A stretch of DNA of 64,000 bases. Source: Cybelea sp963824595 (GTDB lineage: Bacteria; Vulcanimicrobiota; Vulcanimicrobiia; Vulcanimicrobiales; Vulcanimicrobiaceae). Under the pieces are notes generated by a model. It did not search any database and was not told where the DNA came from. It saw nothing but the letters and a program-made list of their open reading frames with translations. Location: the NCBI GenBank assembly GCA_963824595.1, contig CAWGPY010000002.1:1-64000 (forward strand), given 5' to 3'. Of this stretch, positions 35,075 through 42,367 are shown piece after piece. The translations under genes and the position numbers were made by a program. Position 1 is the first letter of the stretch; the number at the start of each line of letters is the position of its first letter.

Positions 35075-35769
35075 TTGAACACCCCGCAGGCGAGGGCCGT
35101 CGCATCGAGCACGCACCACAGCACGTCGCACTTGAAGCGCAGCGCGTCGACGCAGCGTTGCTGCACCTCCGGCGTCGTGGCCTCTTCCAACACCCACGCC
35201 AGCGCGCAGTCGGCATCGCGGCGCGCGAGCGGAATGCGGTGCTCGAAGTAGGCGAGGCCGGCCGGATCGACCCACGGATACTTCTCCACGATGGCGGCGA
35301 TGCGGCGCTCCATCACCGGCGGTCCGAAGAGCTCGGTGAGCGACGACGCGACGGCCTCGATCCAGGGACGCGTGCGCGCAAACGCGACGTAGGCATCCAC
35401 TGCGAAGCGCGTGCCCGGCGCGACGGGCCGTTCCGAGCGCACGTCGTCTTCGTCGAGGCCAACGGCCCGCGCCAGCCGCAGCCACGACGCGGTTCCACCG
35501 TCTTGCCCGCTGCCCGCGCCATCGTGATCGACGATGCGGGATATCCACGCGCGCCGGTGCGCCGCCGTCGGAAGAGCGGCGAGAATGAAGGCGTCTTTGA
35601 CCGGGATTTGCTTTTGGTAGTAGTAGCGGTTGGCAACCCACGCCTGCACGGCGGCGCGGTCGAGCGTCCCAGCAACGAGACGCTGATGAAAGGGATGCTT
35701 GTCGTGATAGCGCTCCTCGCCGACGGCGTGGAGCCGCGCAACGAGGCCGGAGCCGTCCGTTGCGACCGT
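35071..35769 (-). CDS. pqqC: Pyrroloquinoline-quinone synthase PqqC (non-standard start)
   Basis: Catalyses the final eight-electron oxidation and ring closure to PQQ. Recognised by ERYHDKHPFHQRLVAGTLDR, VQAWVANRYYYQKQIPVKDA, RIVDHDG and the C-terminal RFKCDVLWCVLDA. The first ATG/GTG/TTG in frame is GTG 35649, which would delete the conserved HPFH helix. The frame is open up to a TAA at 35773-35775 (the pqqA stop), so translation probably begins at a non-standard codon such as ACG at 35769 or 35760, giving about 230 residues as expected. A sequence error or mutated start is the alternative. Confidence 0.85.
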   Translation of the reverse strand, partial: TVATDGSGLVARLHAVGEERYHDKHPFHQRLVAGTLDRAAVQAWVANRYYYQKQIPVKDAFILAALPTAAHRRAWISRIVDHDGAGSGQDGGTASWLRLARAVGLDEDDVRSERPVAPGTRFAVDAYVAFARTRPWIEAVASSLTELFGPPVMERRIAAIVEKYPWVDPAGLAYFEHRIPLARRDADCALAWVLEEATTPEVQQRCVDALRFKCDVLWCVLDATALACGVFK

Positions 35770-35772
35770 GGG

Positions 35773-35880
35773 TTAGAGCTTAGGCGTGCGAACCGGCGCC
35801 GTGAGGTAAGCGGTTACCTCGGCGCCGAGCGGGCGCTCGTGAAAGTCGGGTCGCTCCCAACGCTGGCGTGAGTCCTTCAT
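35773..35880 (-). CDS. pqqA: PQQ precursor peptide PqqA
   Basis: A 35-codon gene, too short for usual gene finders. The peptide starts MKDSRQRWERPDFHERPLG and contains EVTAY at residues 21-25, the Glu and Tyr whose side chains become PQQ. The WxxPxF segment before it is typical. A GAGGAG ribosome site lies about 6 nt upstream. Its ATG overlaps the desaturase stop codon (ATGA), and pqqC follows. It gives the operon the order desaturase-pqqA-C-D-E-B. Confidence 0.93.
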   Translation of the reverse strand: MKDSRQRWERPDFHERPLGAEVTAYLTAPVRTPKL

Positions 35881-36782
35881 GCGGTTCTCCTCGTTCGAAC
35901 GCGTGTCTCTCTAGTATACACGCCCGGTCCATCCGCACCGAGCGAACGGGCGCTTGCATAGGCGAGCCGCCGGCGCATCAGCTCGCTGGGGATTCGGACC
36001 CGGTCGGCCAGCCGCAGGAAGGCGAGCAGCTGGACGTGCCACCACGTCATGTCGATCTCGAACCAGCGCAGACCGTGGCGCGCGGAGAACGGAAAGGCGT
36101 GATGGTTGTTGTGCCAGCCTTCTCCGAACGCTAGCGCCGCGACCCACCAGCAGTTGGTCGACTCGTCGGTGGTGCGGTAGGTCCGATAGCCGAGCATGTG
36201 GGCCGCGCTGTTGACGAACCAGGTCGAGTGGTACGCGAAGACGAGACGCACGAAGCCGCCCCACACGACCCACGACCAGCCGCCGATGAAGAACAGCGCG
36301 AGGCCGAGCGCGATCTGCAGCGGCAGCGCCAGCCGCGCCAGCGCGCGGTAGTAGGGGTCGGCGATGAGATCGGGCGCGTATCGCGCGATCTCATCTTCGC
36401 TCGGCATCGCCACGTTGTGGCGGTAGAGCCAATCCACGTGCGCCCACTGGAAGCCCATGCGAATGTTGTGGGGATCGTCATCCTGGTCGGCGTGCGCGTG
36501 ATGCTTGCGATGGATTGCGACCCACCGGATCGGATCGCCCTGCAGCGCCAGCGTGCCGAAGAGCGCGAAGAGATACTCGAGCGGTTTGACCAGGCGGAAG
36601 CTTCGATGCGTCAGCACCCGGTGATAGCACAGCGTGATGCCGAGCACGCCGGTCAGGTATGAAAGAATCGCGGCCACGATTAAGCCGGAAACGTGAAAGA
36701 GTGCGGGTACGAACGCCGCCAGCGCGCCGAGATGGATCAGCGCGAGGCCCGCGCCGGTGCCGTATCTAGCCAATCGATTCAT
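35877..36782 (-). CDS. Acyl-CoA/fatty-acid delta-9 desaturase
   Basis: 301 residues with four hydrophobic segments. All three di-iron histidine boxes are present: CYHRVLTHRSF (His54/His59), HRKHHAHADQDDDPHN (His91, His94, His95) and EGWHNNHHAFPFSARHG. It inserts a double bond into saturated acyl chains in the membrane. Its stop codon overlaps the pqqA start by 4 nt, making it the apparent first gene of the pqq operon, which is unusual. Confidence 0.9.
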   Translation of the reverse strand: MNRLARYGTGAGLALIHLGALAAFVPALFHVSGLIVAAILSYLTGVLGITLCYHRVLTHRSFRLVKPLEYLFALFGTLALQGDPIRWVAIHRKHHAHADQDDDPHNIRMGFQWAHVDWLYRHNVAMPSEDEIARYAPDLIADPYYRALARLALPLQIALGLALFFIGGWSWVVWGGFVRLVFAYHSTWFVNSAAHMLGYRTYRTTDESTNCWWVAALAFGEGWHNNHHAFPFSARHGLRWFEIDMTWWHVQLLAFLRLADRVRIPSELMRRRLAYASARSLGADGPGVYTRETRVRTRRTA

Positions 36783-36810
36783 CGCGGCTTCCCGTTCAGC
36801 CGCCGGCGAA

Positions 36811-36835
36811 AAGAGCCTGCACGAGGCAGGCTCTT
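36811..36835 (-). terminator. Terminator of the zinc-ribbon gene
   Basis: AAGAGCCTGC (36811-36820) pairs with GCAGGCTCTT (36826-36835), a perfect 10-bp stem with a 5-nt loop. On the minus strand it lies about 40 nt after the stop at 36875 and runs into TTTTCG. It also separates that gene from the desaturase-pqq operon. Confidence 0.75.
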
Positions 36836-36874
36836 GGGGTTCTACGACTCCGCCGGCTTAAAGGCCGAAACGGA

Positions 36875-37186
36875 CTAATAGGCTCGGCGAGTAGCGAAGC
36901 AGTCGCGGCAGTAGACGGGCTTGTCTCCGCGCGGCTGGAACGGTACCTCGGCAACGCCGCCGCACTGGCTGCAGGTCGCCTTGAACATCTCGCGCGGGCC
37001 GCCGCGGCTTCCGCCGCCGCCGCCGCCGCCGTTGGGCGAGCGACCGGCCTTACGGGCCGAGCGGCACTCCGTGCAACGGCTGGGCTTGTTCGTGAAGCCC
37101 TTCATTGCGAAAAACTCTTGTTCGCCCGACGTGAAGGGGAACGGTTGTCCGCAGTCAACGCAGGTGAGCGTTTCGTCTGTATACAT
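36875..37186 (-). CDS. Zinc-ribbon protein with paired CxxC motifs
   Basis: 103 residues. N-terminal TCVDCGQPFPFTSGEQEFFA with CTECR forms one zinc ribbon, a glycine-rich linker follows, and CSQCGGVAEVPFQPRGDKPV with YCRDC forms a CxxC-x17-CxxC unit. Such small proteins are widespread and often annotated only as zinc-ribbon or CxxC-x17-CxxC proteins; possible RNA- or DNA-binding. Its 5' region contains a long inverted repeat (37191-37246). Confidence 0.8.
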   Translation of the reverse strand: MYTDETLTCVDCGQPFPFTSGEQEFFAMKGFTNKPSRCTECRSARKAGRSPNGGGGGGGSRGGPREMFKATCSQCGGVAEVPFQPRGDKPVYCRDCFATRRAY

Positions 37187-37190
37187 GAAT

Positions 37191-37246
37191 TGAGCGAATC
37201 TCCTAGGATTTATGGTTAACTGTGTTCTCGGGATCCGATTCGCTCA
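37191..37246 (-). promoter_or_regulatory. Inverted repeat in the leader of the zinc-ribbon gene
   Basis: TGAGCGAATC (37191-37200) and GATTCGCTCA (37237-37246) are perfect 10-bp inverted repeats separated by 36 nt. The proximal arm ends 5 nt before the ATG (37186), and an AGGAG sequence lies beside that arm, so an RNA stem here could control ribosome access; a protein-binding dyad is the alternative. Confidence 0.45.
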
Positions 37247-37486
37247 GTGCCTTGGAACCTTGCGGGGGTCGAAACCTCGGTAACCAGACCACTATACACC
37301 ATCGCGGGCCCTCCGTCACGGCCAGGGTGGGTCGAAGGACTCCCTCGGCCCATACCGAACATACGTTCCGAAATCCGGCCTGCTTGCAGGGCGGTGGTGG
37401 CGCGAGTTTGTCGCTCCACCTGGCTAGGGTTCCGCCGCCCGGGGCGGATCGGAACCGGCAACCACCTAGTCGAGAGGAAAAACGAG
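37247..37486 (+). promoter_or_regulatory. Leader/promoter region of rpsR with hairpin 37428-37456
   Basis: 240 nt without a gene. GGTTCCG (37428-37434) pairs with CGGAACC (37450-37456), and CCGC/GCGG nests inside, giving a strong bulged hairpin 30 nt before the rpsR start. Because rpsR is cut off from rpsF-ssb, this stretch must hold its own promoter; I could not assign boxes with confidence. Confidence 0.4.
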
Positions 37487-37732
37487 ATGCCTACAAAGAT
37501 GAAGCGCGCGGTCAAGGACCGGCGCCCCAAGCGGAAGCCGTGCAATTTCTGCACGGACCGCGCCATCGCGGTGAGCTACCGCGACGTCGGCCGCCTCAGA
37601 AAGTACGTCTCCGAACGCGGGAAGATCGTCCCGCGGCGGATCTCGGGCAACTGTGCCAAGCACCAGCGAATGTTGACGGTAGCGGTGAAGCGCGCCCGTC
37701 TCATCGCGTTCCTCCCCTTCGGCTCCGAGTAG
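37487..37732 (+). CDS. rpsR: 30S ribosomal protein S18
   Basis: 81 residues. Partner of S6 on the small subunit. KRKPCNFCTDRAIAVSYRD, the LRKYVSERGKIVPRRISG block and the NCAKHQRMLTVAVKRARLIA tail are diagnostic; the three Cys in CNFC...NC suggest the zinc-binding form. The GAGAGG ribosome site is 10 nt upstream. rplI follows 7 nt later. Confidence 0.95.
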   Translation: MPTKMKRAVKDRRPKRKPCNFCTDRAIAVSYRDVGRLRKYVSERGKIVPRRISGNCAKHQRMLTVAVKRARLIAFLPFGSE

Positions 37733-37739
37733 CCGGCCG

Positions 37740-38186
37740 GTGCGGCTGGTTCTCCTGACCGACGTCAAGGCGCTCGGCAAGCGCGGCGACGTGGTTGACG
37801 TCGCCGACGGCTACGCGCGAAACTTCCTGCTGCCGCGCAAGCTCGCGGGCGAGGCCGATAAAGGCGCGCTCGCCCAGCTCGACGCGCAGCATCGCGCCGC
37901 CCGGCGCCGCGAGGCGGAAGAGCTCGCCGAGGCGCAGGCGCTCGCGCAGCGCATCGAGTCGGCGAAGCTGTCGATCCGGGCGAAGGCCGGTGAGAACGGC
38001 AAGCTGTTCGGCGCGGTCACGAACGCCGACGTCGCCGCCGCCGTCGCCGCGCAGCTCTCGGTCGCGGTCGACAAGCATAAGGTCGAGCTCGCGGGGCAGA
38101 TCAAGGCGCTGGGCACATATCCCGTCGAGGTCAAGCTGCAGAAAGGCGTCGTCGCGAAGACGACGGTGGACGTGGTTCCCGCCTAA
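37740..38186 (+). CDS. rplI: 50S ribosomal protein L9
   Basis: 148 residues. Binds 23S rRNA at the L1 stalk base. The N-domain reads LLTDVKALGKRGDVVDVADG and YARNFLLPRKLA, followed by the long connecting helix and a C-domain with GKLFGAVTNADVAAAV. Start GTG at 37740. It is in its usual place after rpsR, upstream of the Lon-like protease and dnaB. Confidence 0.95.
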   Translation: MRLVLLTDVKALGKRGDVVDVADGYARNFLLPRKLAGEADKGALAQLDAQHRAARRREAEELAEAQALAQRIESAKLSIRAKAGENGKLFGAVTNADVAAAVAAQLSVAVDKHKVELAGQIKALGTYPVEVKLQKGVVAKTTVDVVPA

Positions 38187-38207
38187 GGGCGCGGTCGCGA
38201 GCATTCG

Positions 38208-40139
38208 GTGGCGCAACAGGTCTACGCAACGCGGTTTCGCCGCAAGTTCGGCGTCGAAGACGAGATGAGCCGGTACGTCGGCGCTCTCTACGAGATGCTG
38301 GCGTCGGTGCTCGGCCAAGACAAGCTCGTGCTTCGCGCGGGCAAGGTGAACGCGCTCAAGATGATGCGCTCGCAGAACCTTCCCGACCGGCTCTGCGGCC
38401 TGCAGCGCCTCGTGCTCGAAGATCCCACGCTGGAGCGCGCGACGACGCGCGCCCAGCAGCGCAAGGCGCTGGCCGAGGTCGAAGAGGCGATGGCCGACGT
38501 CATCGCGCAGCGGCACGCCGAGGACTCGATCGAACGGCGCGTCAACGAGAAGATGACCGAGCGTCATCAGGAGTACGTCAAGGATCTCAAGCTCGAGGCG
38601 CTGCGCGAGAGCGGCGGTCCCGAGACGCCCTCCTCGCAGGCGAAGCTCGACGAGCTGACGGCGCTCTCGCAGCGCAGCCTCGCCGCGTCCGCGCTGCAGC
38701 AGCTGCGGCCGCAGACGCTGCGCGACGTCGTGGGCCAGGAGCATGCGGTGCGGGCGCTGCTCGCGAAGATCAGCTCGCCGTTCCCGCAGCACGCGATTCT
38801 CTACGGTCCGCCGGGCGTCGGCAAGACCACGGTCGCGCGCCTCGTTTTGGAGGTCGCCAAGCTGCGGCCGCATACGCCGTTCGCCAAGGACGCGCCGTTC
38901 GTCGAGGCGAGCGGCCCGACGCTGCGCTGGGATCCGCGCGAAACCGTCAATCCGCTGCTCGGCAGCGTCCACGATCCGATCTACCAGGGCAGCCGCCGCG
39001 AGTTCGCCGACGCGGGCGTTCCCGAGCCGAAGCTGGGACTCGTCACGCGCGCTCACGGCGGAGTGCTGTTCATCGACGAGATCGGCGAGATGGAGCCCGC
39101 GCTGCAGTTCCGGCTGCTCAAGGTGCTCGAGGACAAGCGCGTGACGTTCGAGTCGTCGTACTTTGACGAAACGGCGCCCAACGTGCCCGAATACGTGAAG
39201 CGGCTCTTCCGCGAGGGCGCCCCGGCCGACTTCATCCTGATCGGCGCGACGACGCGCGAGCCCGACGACATCGATCCGGCGATCCGCTCGCGCTGCGCGG
39301 AGATTTTCTTCTCGCCGCTGACGCAGCATCAGATCCTCGCCATCGTCGAGGGCGCGGTGAAGCGGCTCGGCGTCAAGGCGGCGCGCGCGGTGCCGGCGCT
39401 GATCGCCTCGTACACCATCGAGGGGCGCAAGGCCGTGCAGATCGTCGCCGACGCGTACGGGCAGGCGCTCTACCGGATCTATCCCGGCAACCGCCGGGCC
39501 GAGAAGACGAAGAGCCCGCGCATCGTCGAGGACGACGTTCGCGCGGTCGTCCGCGCCGGCCGGCTGGTGCAGCACACGCTGGTGAAGGGCCGCGCCCGGC
39601 GCGAGGTGGGGAAAAGCTTCGGCCTGGGCGTGCTGCACCATTTGGGCAGCATCATCGAAATCGAAGCGGTGGCGTTTCGCGCCGCGCAGGCCGGCAAGGG
39701 CCGGATTCGCTTCAACGATACCGCGGGTACGATGGCCAAGGACTCGGTGTTCAACGCGACGAGCGTTTTGCGCGCGGTGACCGGCATAGACACCAACGAC
39801 TTCGACCTGCACATCAACATCGTCGGCGGCGGAAACATTGACGGTCCATCGGCCGGCCTTGCGATCTTTCTCGCGCTCTACTCCGCCGTCACCAAGACGC
39901 CGCTGCCGCAGGACGTCGCGGTCACCGGCGAGCTGTCGATTCAAGGCAAGGTGCGCGGCGTCGGCGGCGTCGTCGAGAAGCTCTATGCCGCGCGCCAAGC
40001 CGGCATGAGGACCGTGTTGGTTCCGAAGGAGAACGCGCGCGAGGTTGACGCGGGGCTAACCGGGCTCGACGTCGTCGCGGTAGCCAACGTGACCCAGGTG
40101 CTGCGAGACCTGCCCGCGCCGCGGCGAAGAGCCCGCTGA
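38208..40139 (+). CDS. Lon-family ATP-dependent protease (LonB/LonC-type)
   Basis: 643 residues from GTG 38208. It lacks the large Lon N-domain. Residues 1-170 are a helical region, then an AAA+ module with Walker A GPPGVGKT (200-207) and Walker B VLFIDEIGEME, then the S16 protease domain. The catalytic Ser548 is in NIDGPSAGLAIFLALY and Lys591 in VGGVVEKLYAA, 43 residues apart as in E. coli Lon. It degrades misfolded or regulatory proteins in the cytoplasm. A Lon-like gene between rplI and dnaB is a conserved arrangement in several phyla. A hairpin follows its stop. Confidence 0.9.
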   Translation: MAQQVYATRFRRKFGVEDEMSRYVGALYEMLASVLGQDKLVLRAGKVNALKMMRSQNLPDRLCGLQRLVLEDPTLERATTRAQQRKALAEVEEAMADVIAQRHAEDSIERRVNEKMTERHQEYVKDLKLEALRESGGPETPSSQAKLDELTALSQRSLAASALQQLRPQTLRDVVGQEHAVRALLAKISSPFPQHAILYGPPGVGKTTVARLVLEVAKLRPHTPFAKDAPFVEASGPTLRWDPRETVNPLLGSVHDPIYQGSRREFADAGVPEPKLGLVTRAHGGVLFIDEIGEMEPALQFRLLKVLEDKRVTFESSYFDETAPNVPEYVKRLFREGAPADFILIGATTREPDDIDPAIRSRCAEIFFSPLTQHQILAIVEGAVKRLGVKAARAVPALIASYTIEGRKAVQIVADAYGQALYRIYPGNRRAEKTKSPRIVEDDVRAVVRAGRLVQHTLVKGRARREVGKSFGLGVLHHLGSIIEIEAVAFRAAQAGKGRIRFNDTAGTMAKDSVFNATSVLRAVTGIDTNDFDLHINIVGGGNIDGPSAGLAIFLALYSAVTKTPLPQDVAVTGELSIQGKVRGVGGVVEKLYAARQAGMRTVLVPKENAREVDAGLTGLDVVAVANVTQVLRDLPAPRRRAR

Positions 40140-40143
40140 CCGC

Positions 40144-40166
40144 GAGTGCCACCACGTGTGGCACTC
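40144..40166 (+). terminator. Hairpin between lon-like gene and dnaB
   Basis: GAGTGCCAC (40144-40152) pairs perfectly with GTGGCACTC (40158-40166) around CACGT. It lies 5 nt after the protease stop. No U-tract follows directly, so it may be an attenuator or processing site rather than a full terminator; a CACGTG-type dyad for a DNA-binding protein is also possible. Confidence 0.45.
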
Positions 40167-40249
40167 TCGACCGCTAAACTTTCTTCACCTATGCACAAGC
40201 GGCCCACAAGGCGTTCACCGCCGCGGCGCCGGACAGCCGGTCGACGCCC

Positions 40250-42274
40250 ATGACTGCCGCACCGCTTCCGTCGCCGATCGAGCGCATTCCGCCCAACAAT
40301 CTCGAGGCCGAGATGGCGGTGATCGGCTCCGTGCTCGTCGACCGCGAGATGTTTGCCGCCGTCGGCGAGATCGTGAGCCCGACGGATTTCTATGCGCACG
40401 TTCACGAAACGATTTTCGCGGTGCTGCTCGACCTCTACGAGCGCGGCCAGCCGCTCGATAAGATAACCGCTTCCGAGGAGTTGCGCCGGCGCGGCGTGCT
40501 CGAGCGGGTGGGCGGCCTCTCGTACATCAGCGCGCTGATGGACACCGTGCAGACGGCGGCGTCGGCGCGCTACTATGCGACGATCGTTCGCGAGAAGTCC
40601 GTGCTGCGCTCGCTCATCCATGCCGGAACGCAGATCACGCAGCTGGGCTTCGAGGGCGAACAGGACGTCCCGCAGGCGTTGGATCGCTCGGAACAGCTCG
40701 TCTACACGATCGGGGAGCGCCGCGGCGTCACCGAGTTCATGCCGGTGAGCCGTCTGATGAAAGACGCCTTCGATCAGATCGACCGCCTGTTCCACATGCA
40801 CGGCGACCGGACCGGGCTCACCGCCGGCTTCCACGACGTCGATCAGATGACGACCGGCTTCCAGCCCGGCAACTTCGTAATCGTCGCCGCCCGGCCGGGC
40901 ATGGGGAAGACGTCGTTCGCGCTCAACATGGCGGTCGCTGCCGCGCGCGAGCACTCGGGGCCGATCGCGTTCTTCTCGCTGGAGATGTCGAACAGCGAGC
41001 TGATCCAGCGGCTGATCTGCTCCGAGGCGCGCATCTCGATGAACGACATGCGCAAGGGCAACATCAAGCCGCATCAGTGGGAGGAGATTTCGCGCGCGAT
41101 GGGCTCGCTCAACGAGCTGCCGATCTATCTCGACGATCTCGGCGCTCTCACGGTGACCGACGTGCGCAGCCGCTGCCGCCGGTTGAAGTCGACGGTCGGT
41201 CTCGCGGCGATCTTCATCGACTATTTGCAGCTGCTGCGTCCCGGCGTGCTCACGCGCAACGTCAACCGCAATGAGGAGCTCTCGGAGATCTGCCGCACGC
41301 TCAAGGCGACGGCGAAGGATTTAGACGTTCCGATCATCGCGCTCGCGCAGCTCAATCGAGGCGTGGAGATCCGCAGCGAGAAACGCCCCATGCTTGCAGA
41401 CCTTCGTGATTGCCTCGCGGCGACGTCGCTCGTGACGAATGCGGATACCGGCGAGCGGATTCGAATGTCCGACATCGTCCGGATGGGGTTGCGGTTCAAC
41501 GTCTGGGCGGCCGACGACCGGCTCAAGCTCGTCAAGCGTCCTATCGTAGATGCATGGTCCGTCGGCGAACGGGAGATCTTCCGCGTGACGACCCGCAGTG
41601 GCCGCACCATTCGTTGTACCGAAGGACACCGGTTCCTGAGCACTTCGGGCTGGCGCGAGCTGCGTGCCCTGGCGCCGGGCCGCTCGATCGCGGGACCACG
41701 GCGCTACGGTGCCACGGCGGACAAGCACGAGCGCGCGCTCTCGAAGCTCGTCCGTGAGAAGCAAACCGACGCCGCCCACTACGACCGAATCCCGCTCGAG
41801 GTCAACGACCGCGTGCGTTCGATGCGCCACGCGGCGCGATTGTCGCACGCCGCGCTGGGCTGGCGCGATCGGCGAAAGCGCATGTCGCGATCGACCTGCG
41901 CCATGCTGGCCACCCGCCTCGACGATCGGGAGCTCGCCGTACTGGCCCACTCGGACGTCGTCTGGGAGGATATCGTTTCGGTCGAATCCGAGGGCGTCGA
42001 AACGGCGTACGACCTGACCGTCGGAGATCTGCACAACTTCTGCGTGGATGGATTGATCACGCACAATTCCGGCTCGTTGGAGCAAGAAGCCGATTTCGTG
42101 GCGTTTCTCTATCGCGAGGGCTATTACAACCAAGAAGCCCCCGAACCCGACCTCACCGAGTTCATCATCGCCAAACATCGCAACGGTCCGACCGGCACGG
42201 TGAAGCTGCGCTTCCAGCGCGAGTTCACGCTCTTTTTGCCGTACGGCGACGAGTCGCACTACCCCTCGGCCTAA
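40250..42274 (+). CDS. dnaB: Replicative DNA helicase DnaB, interrupted by a mini-intein
   Basis: 674 residues encoded; 455 after splicing, the normal size. It unwinds DNA at the replication fork. The N-domain (about 10-170) begins PPNNLEAEMAVIGSVLVDRE; the RecA-like motor has Walker A RPGMGKTS (about 215-222), FFSLEMSNSELIQRL and IFIDYLQLL. The DnaB motif RPMLADLRD is split from SGSLEQEADFVAFLYRE by an intein of 219 residues (388-606). The product functions only if the intein excises. Confidence 0.95.
   Translation: MTAAPLPSPIERIPPNNLEAEMAVIGSVLVDREMFAAVGEIVSPTDFYAHVHETIFAVLLDLYERGQPLDKITASEELRRRGVLERVGGLSYISALMDTVQTAASARYYATIVREKSVLRSLIHAGTQITQLGFEGEQDVPQALDRSEQLVYTIGERRGVTEFMPVSRLMKDAFDQIDRLFHMHGDRTGLTAGFHDVDQMTTGFQPGNFVIVAARPGMGKTSFALNMAVAAAREHSGPIAFFSLEMSNSELIQRLICSEARISMNDMRKGNIKPHQWEEISRAMGSLNELPIYLDDLGALTVTDVRSRCRRLKSTVGLAAIFIDYLQLLRPGVLTRNVNRNEELSEICRTLKATAKDLDVPIIALAQLNRGVEIRSEKRPMLADLRDCLAATSLVTNADTGERIRMSDIVRMGLRFNVWAADDRLKLVKRPIVDAWSVGEREIFRVTTRSGRTIRCTEGHRFLSTSGWRELRALAPGRSIAGPRRYGATADKHERALSKLVREKQTDAAHYDRIPLEVNDRVRSMRHAARLSHAALGWRDRRKRMSRSTCAMLATRLDDRELAVLAHSDVVWEDIVSVESEGVETAYDLTVGDLHNFCVDGLITHNSGSLEQEADFVAFLYREGYYNQEAPEPDLTEFIIAKHRNGPTGTVKLRFQREFTLFLPYGDESHYPSA
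41411..42067 (+). other. DnaB mini-intein (219 residues)
   Basis: Begins with Cys (CLAATSLVTNADTGERIRMS) and ends ...DLHNFCVDGLITHN, with Ser as the next extein residue, all required for protein splicing. Block B carries TEGHRFLSTSGW (TxxH) and block F carries VETAYDLTVGDLHNF. No LAGLIDADG endonuclease motif is seen; the middle has a helix-rich segment (RIPLEVNDRVRSM, LGWRDRRKRMS) shared with other helicase inteins. It is therefore probably unable to home. It is inserted between Asp and Ser of DLRD/SGSLEQ, the most conserved motor motif. Confidence 0.92.
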
Positions 42275-42335
42275 ACCTCTCGCGGTGTAGCCCCCGACGC
42301 GGCAGGCAGGACGCCCGGCGCGCGCCTGCCAAGCT

Positions 42336-42367
42336 GTTAACCATGGTTTGCGTTACCCATGGCTAAC
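42336..42367 (+). promoter_or_regulatory. Dyad operator overlapping the mntR start codon
   Basis: GTTAACCATGG (42336-42346) and CCATGGCTAAC (42357-42367) are inverted repeats with one mismatch, their centres 21 bp apart (two helical turns). The right arm contains the mntR ATG (42359-42361). The left arm itself contains the palindrome AACCATGGTT. DtxR/MntR-type dimers bind such dyads, so this is probably the metal-dependent autoregulatory site. Confidence 0.65.

Noticed and set aside
35071..35649. pqqC annotated from GTG 35649
   Set aside because: It would remove the conserved ERYHDKHPFHQRL region, which is open in the same frame upstream.
37222..37758. Alternative open frame covering rpsR in another frame
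   Set aside because: It is a shadow; the S18 frame has family motifs and a ribosome site.
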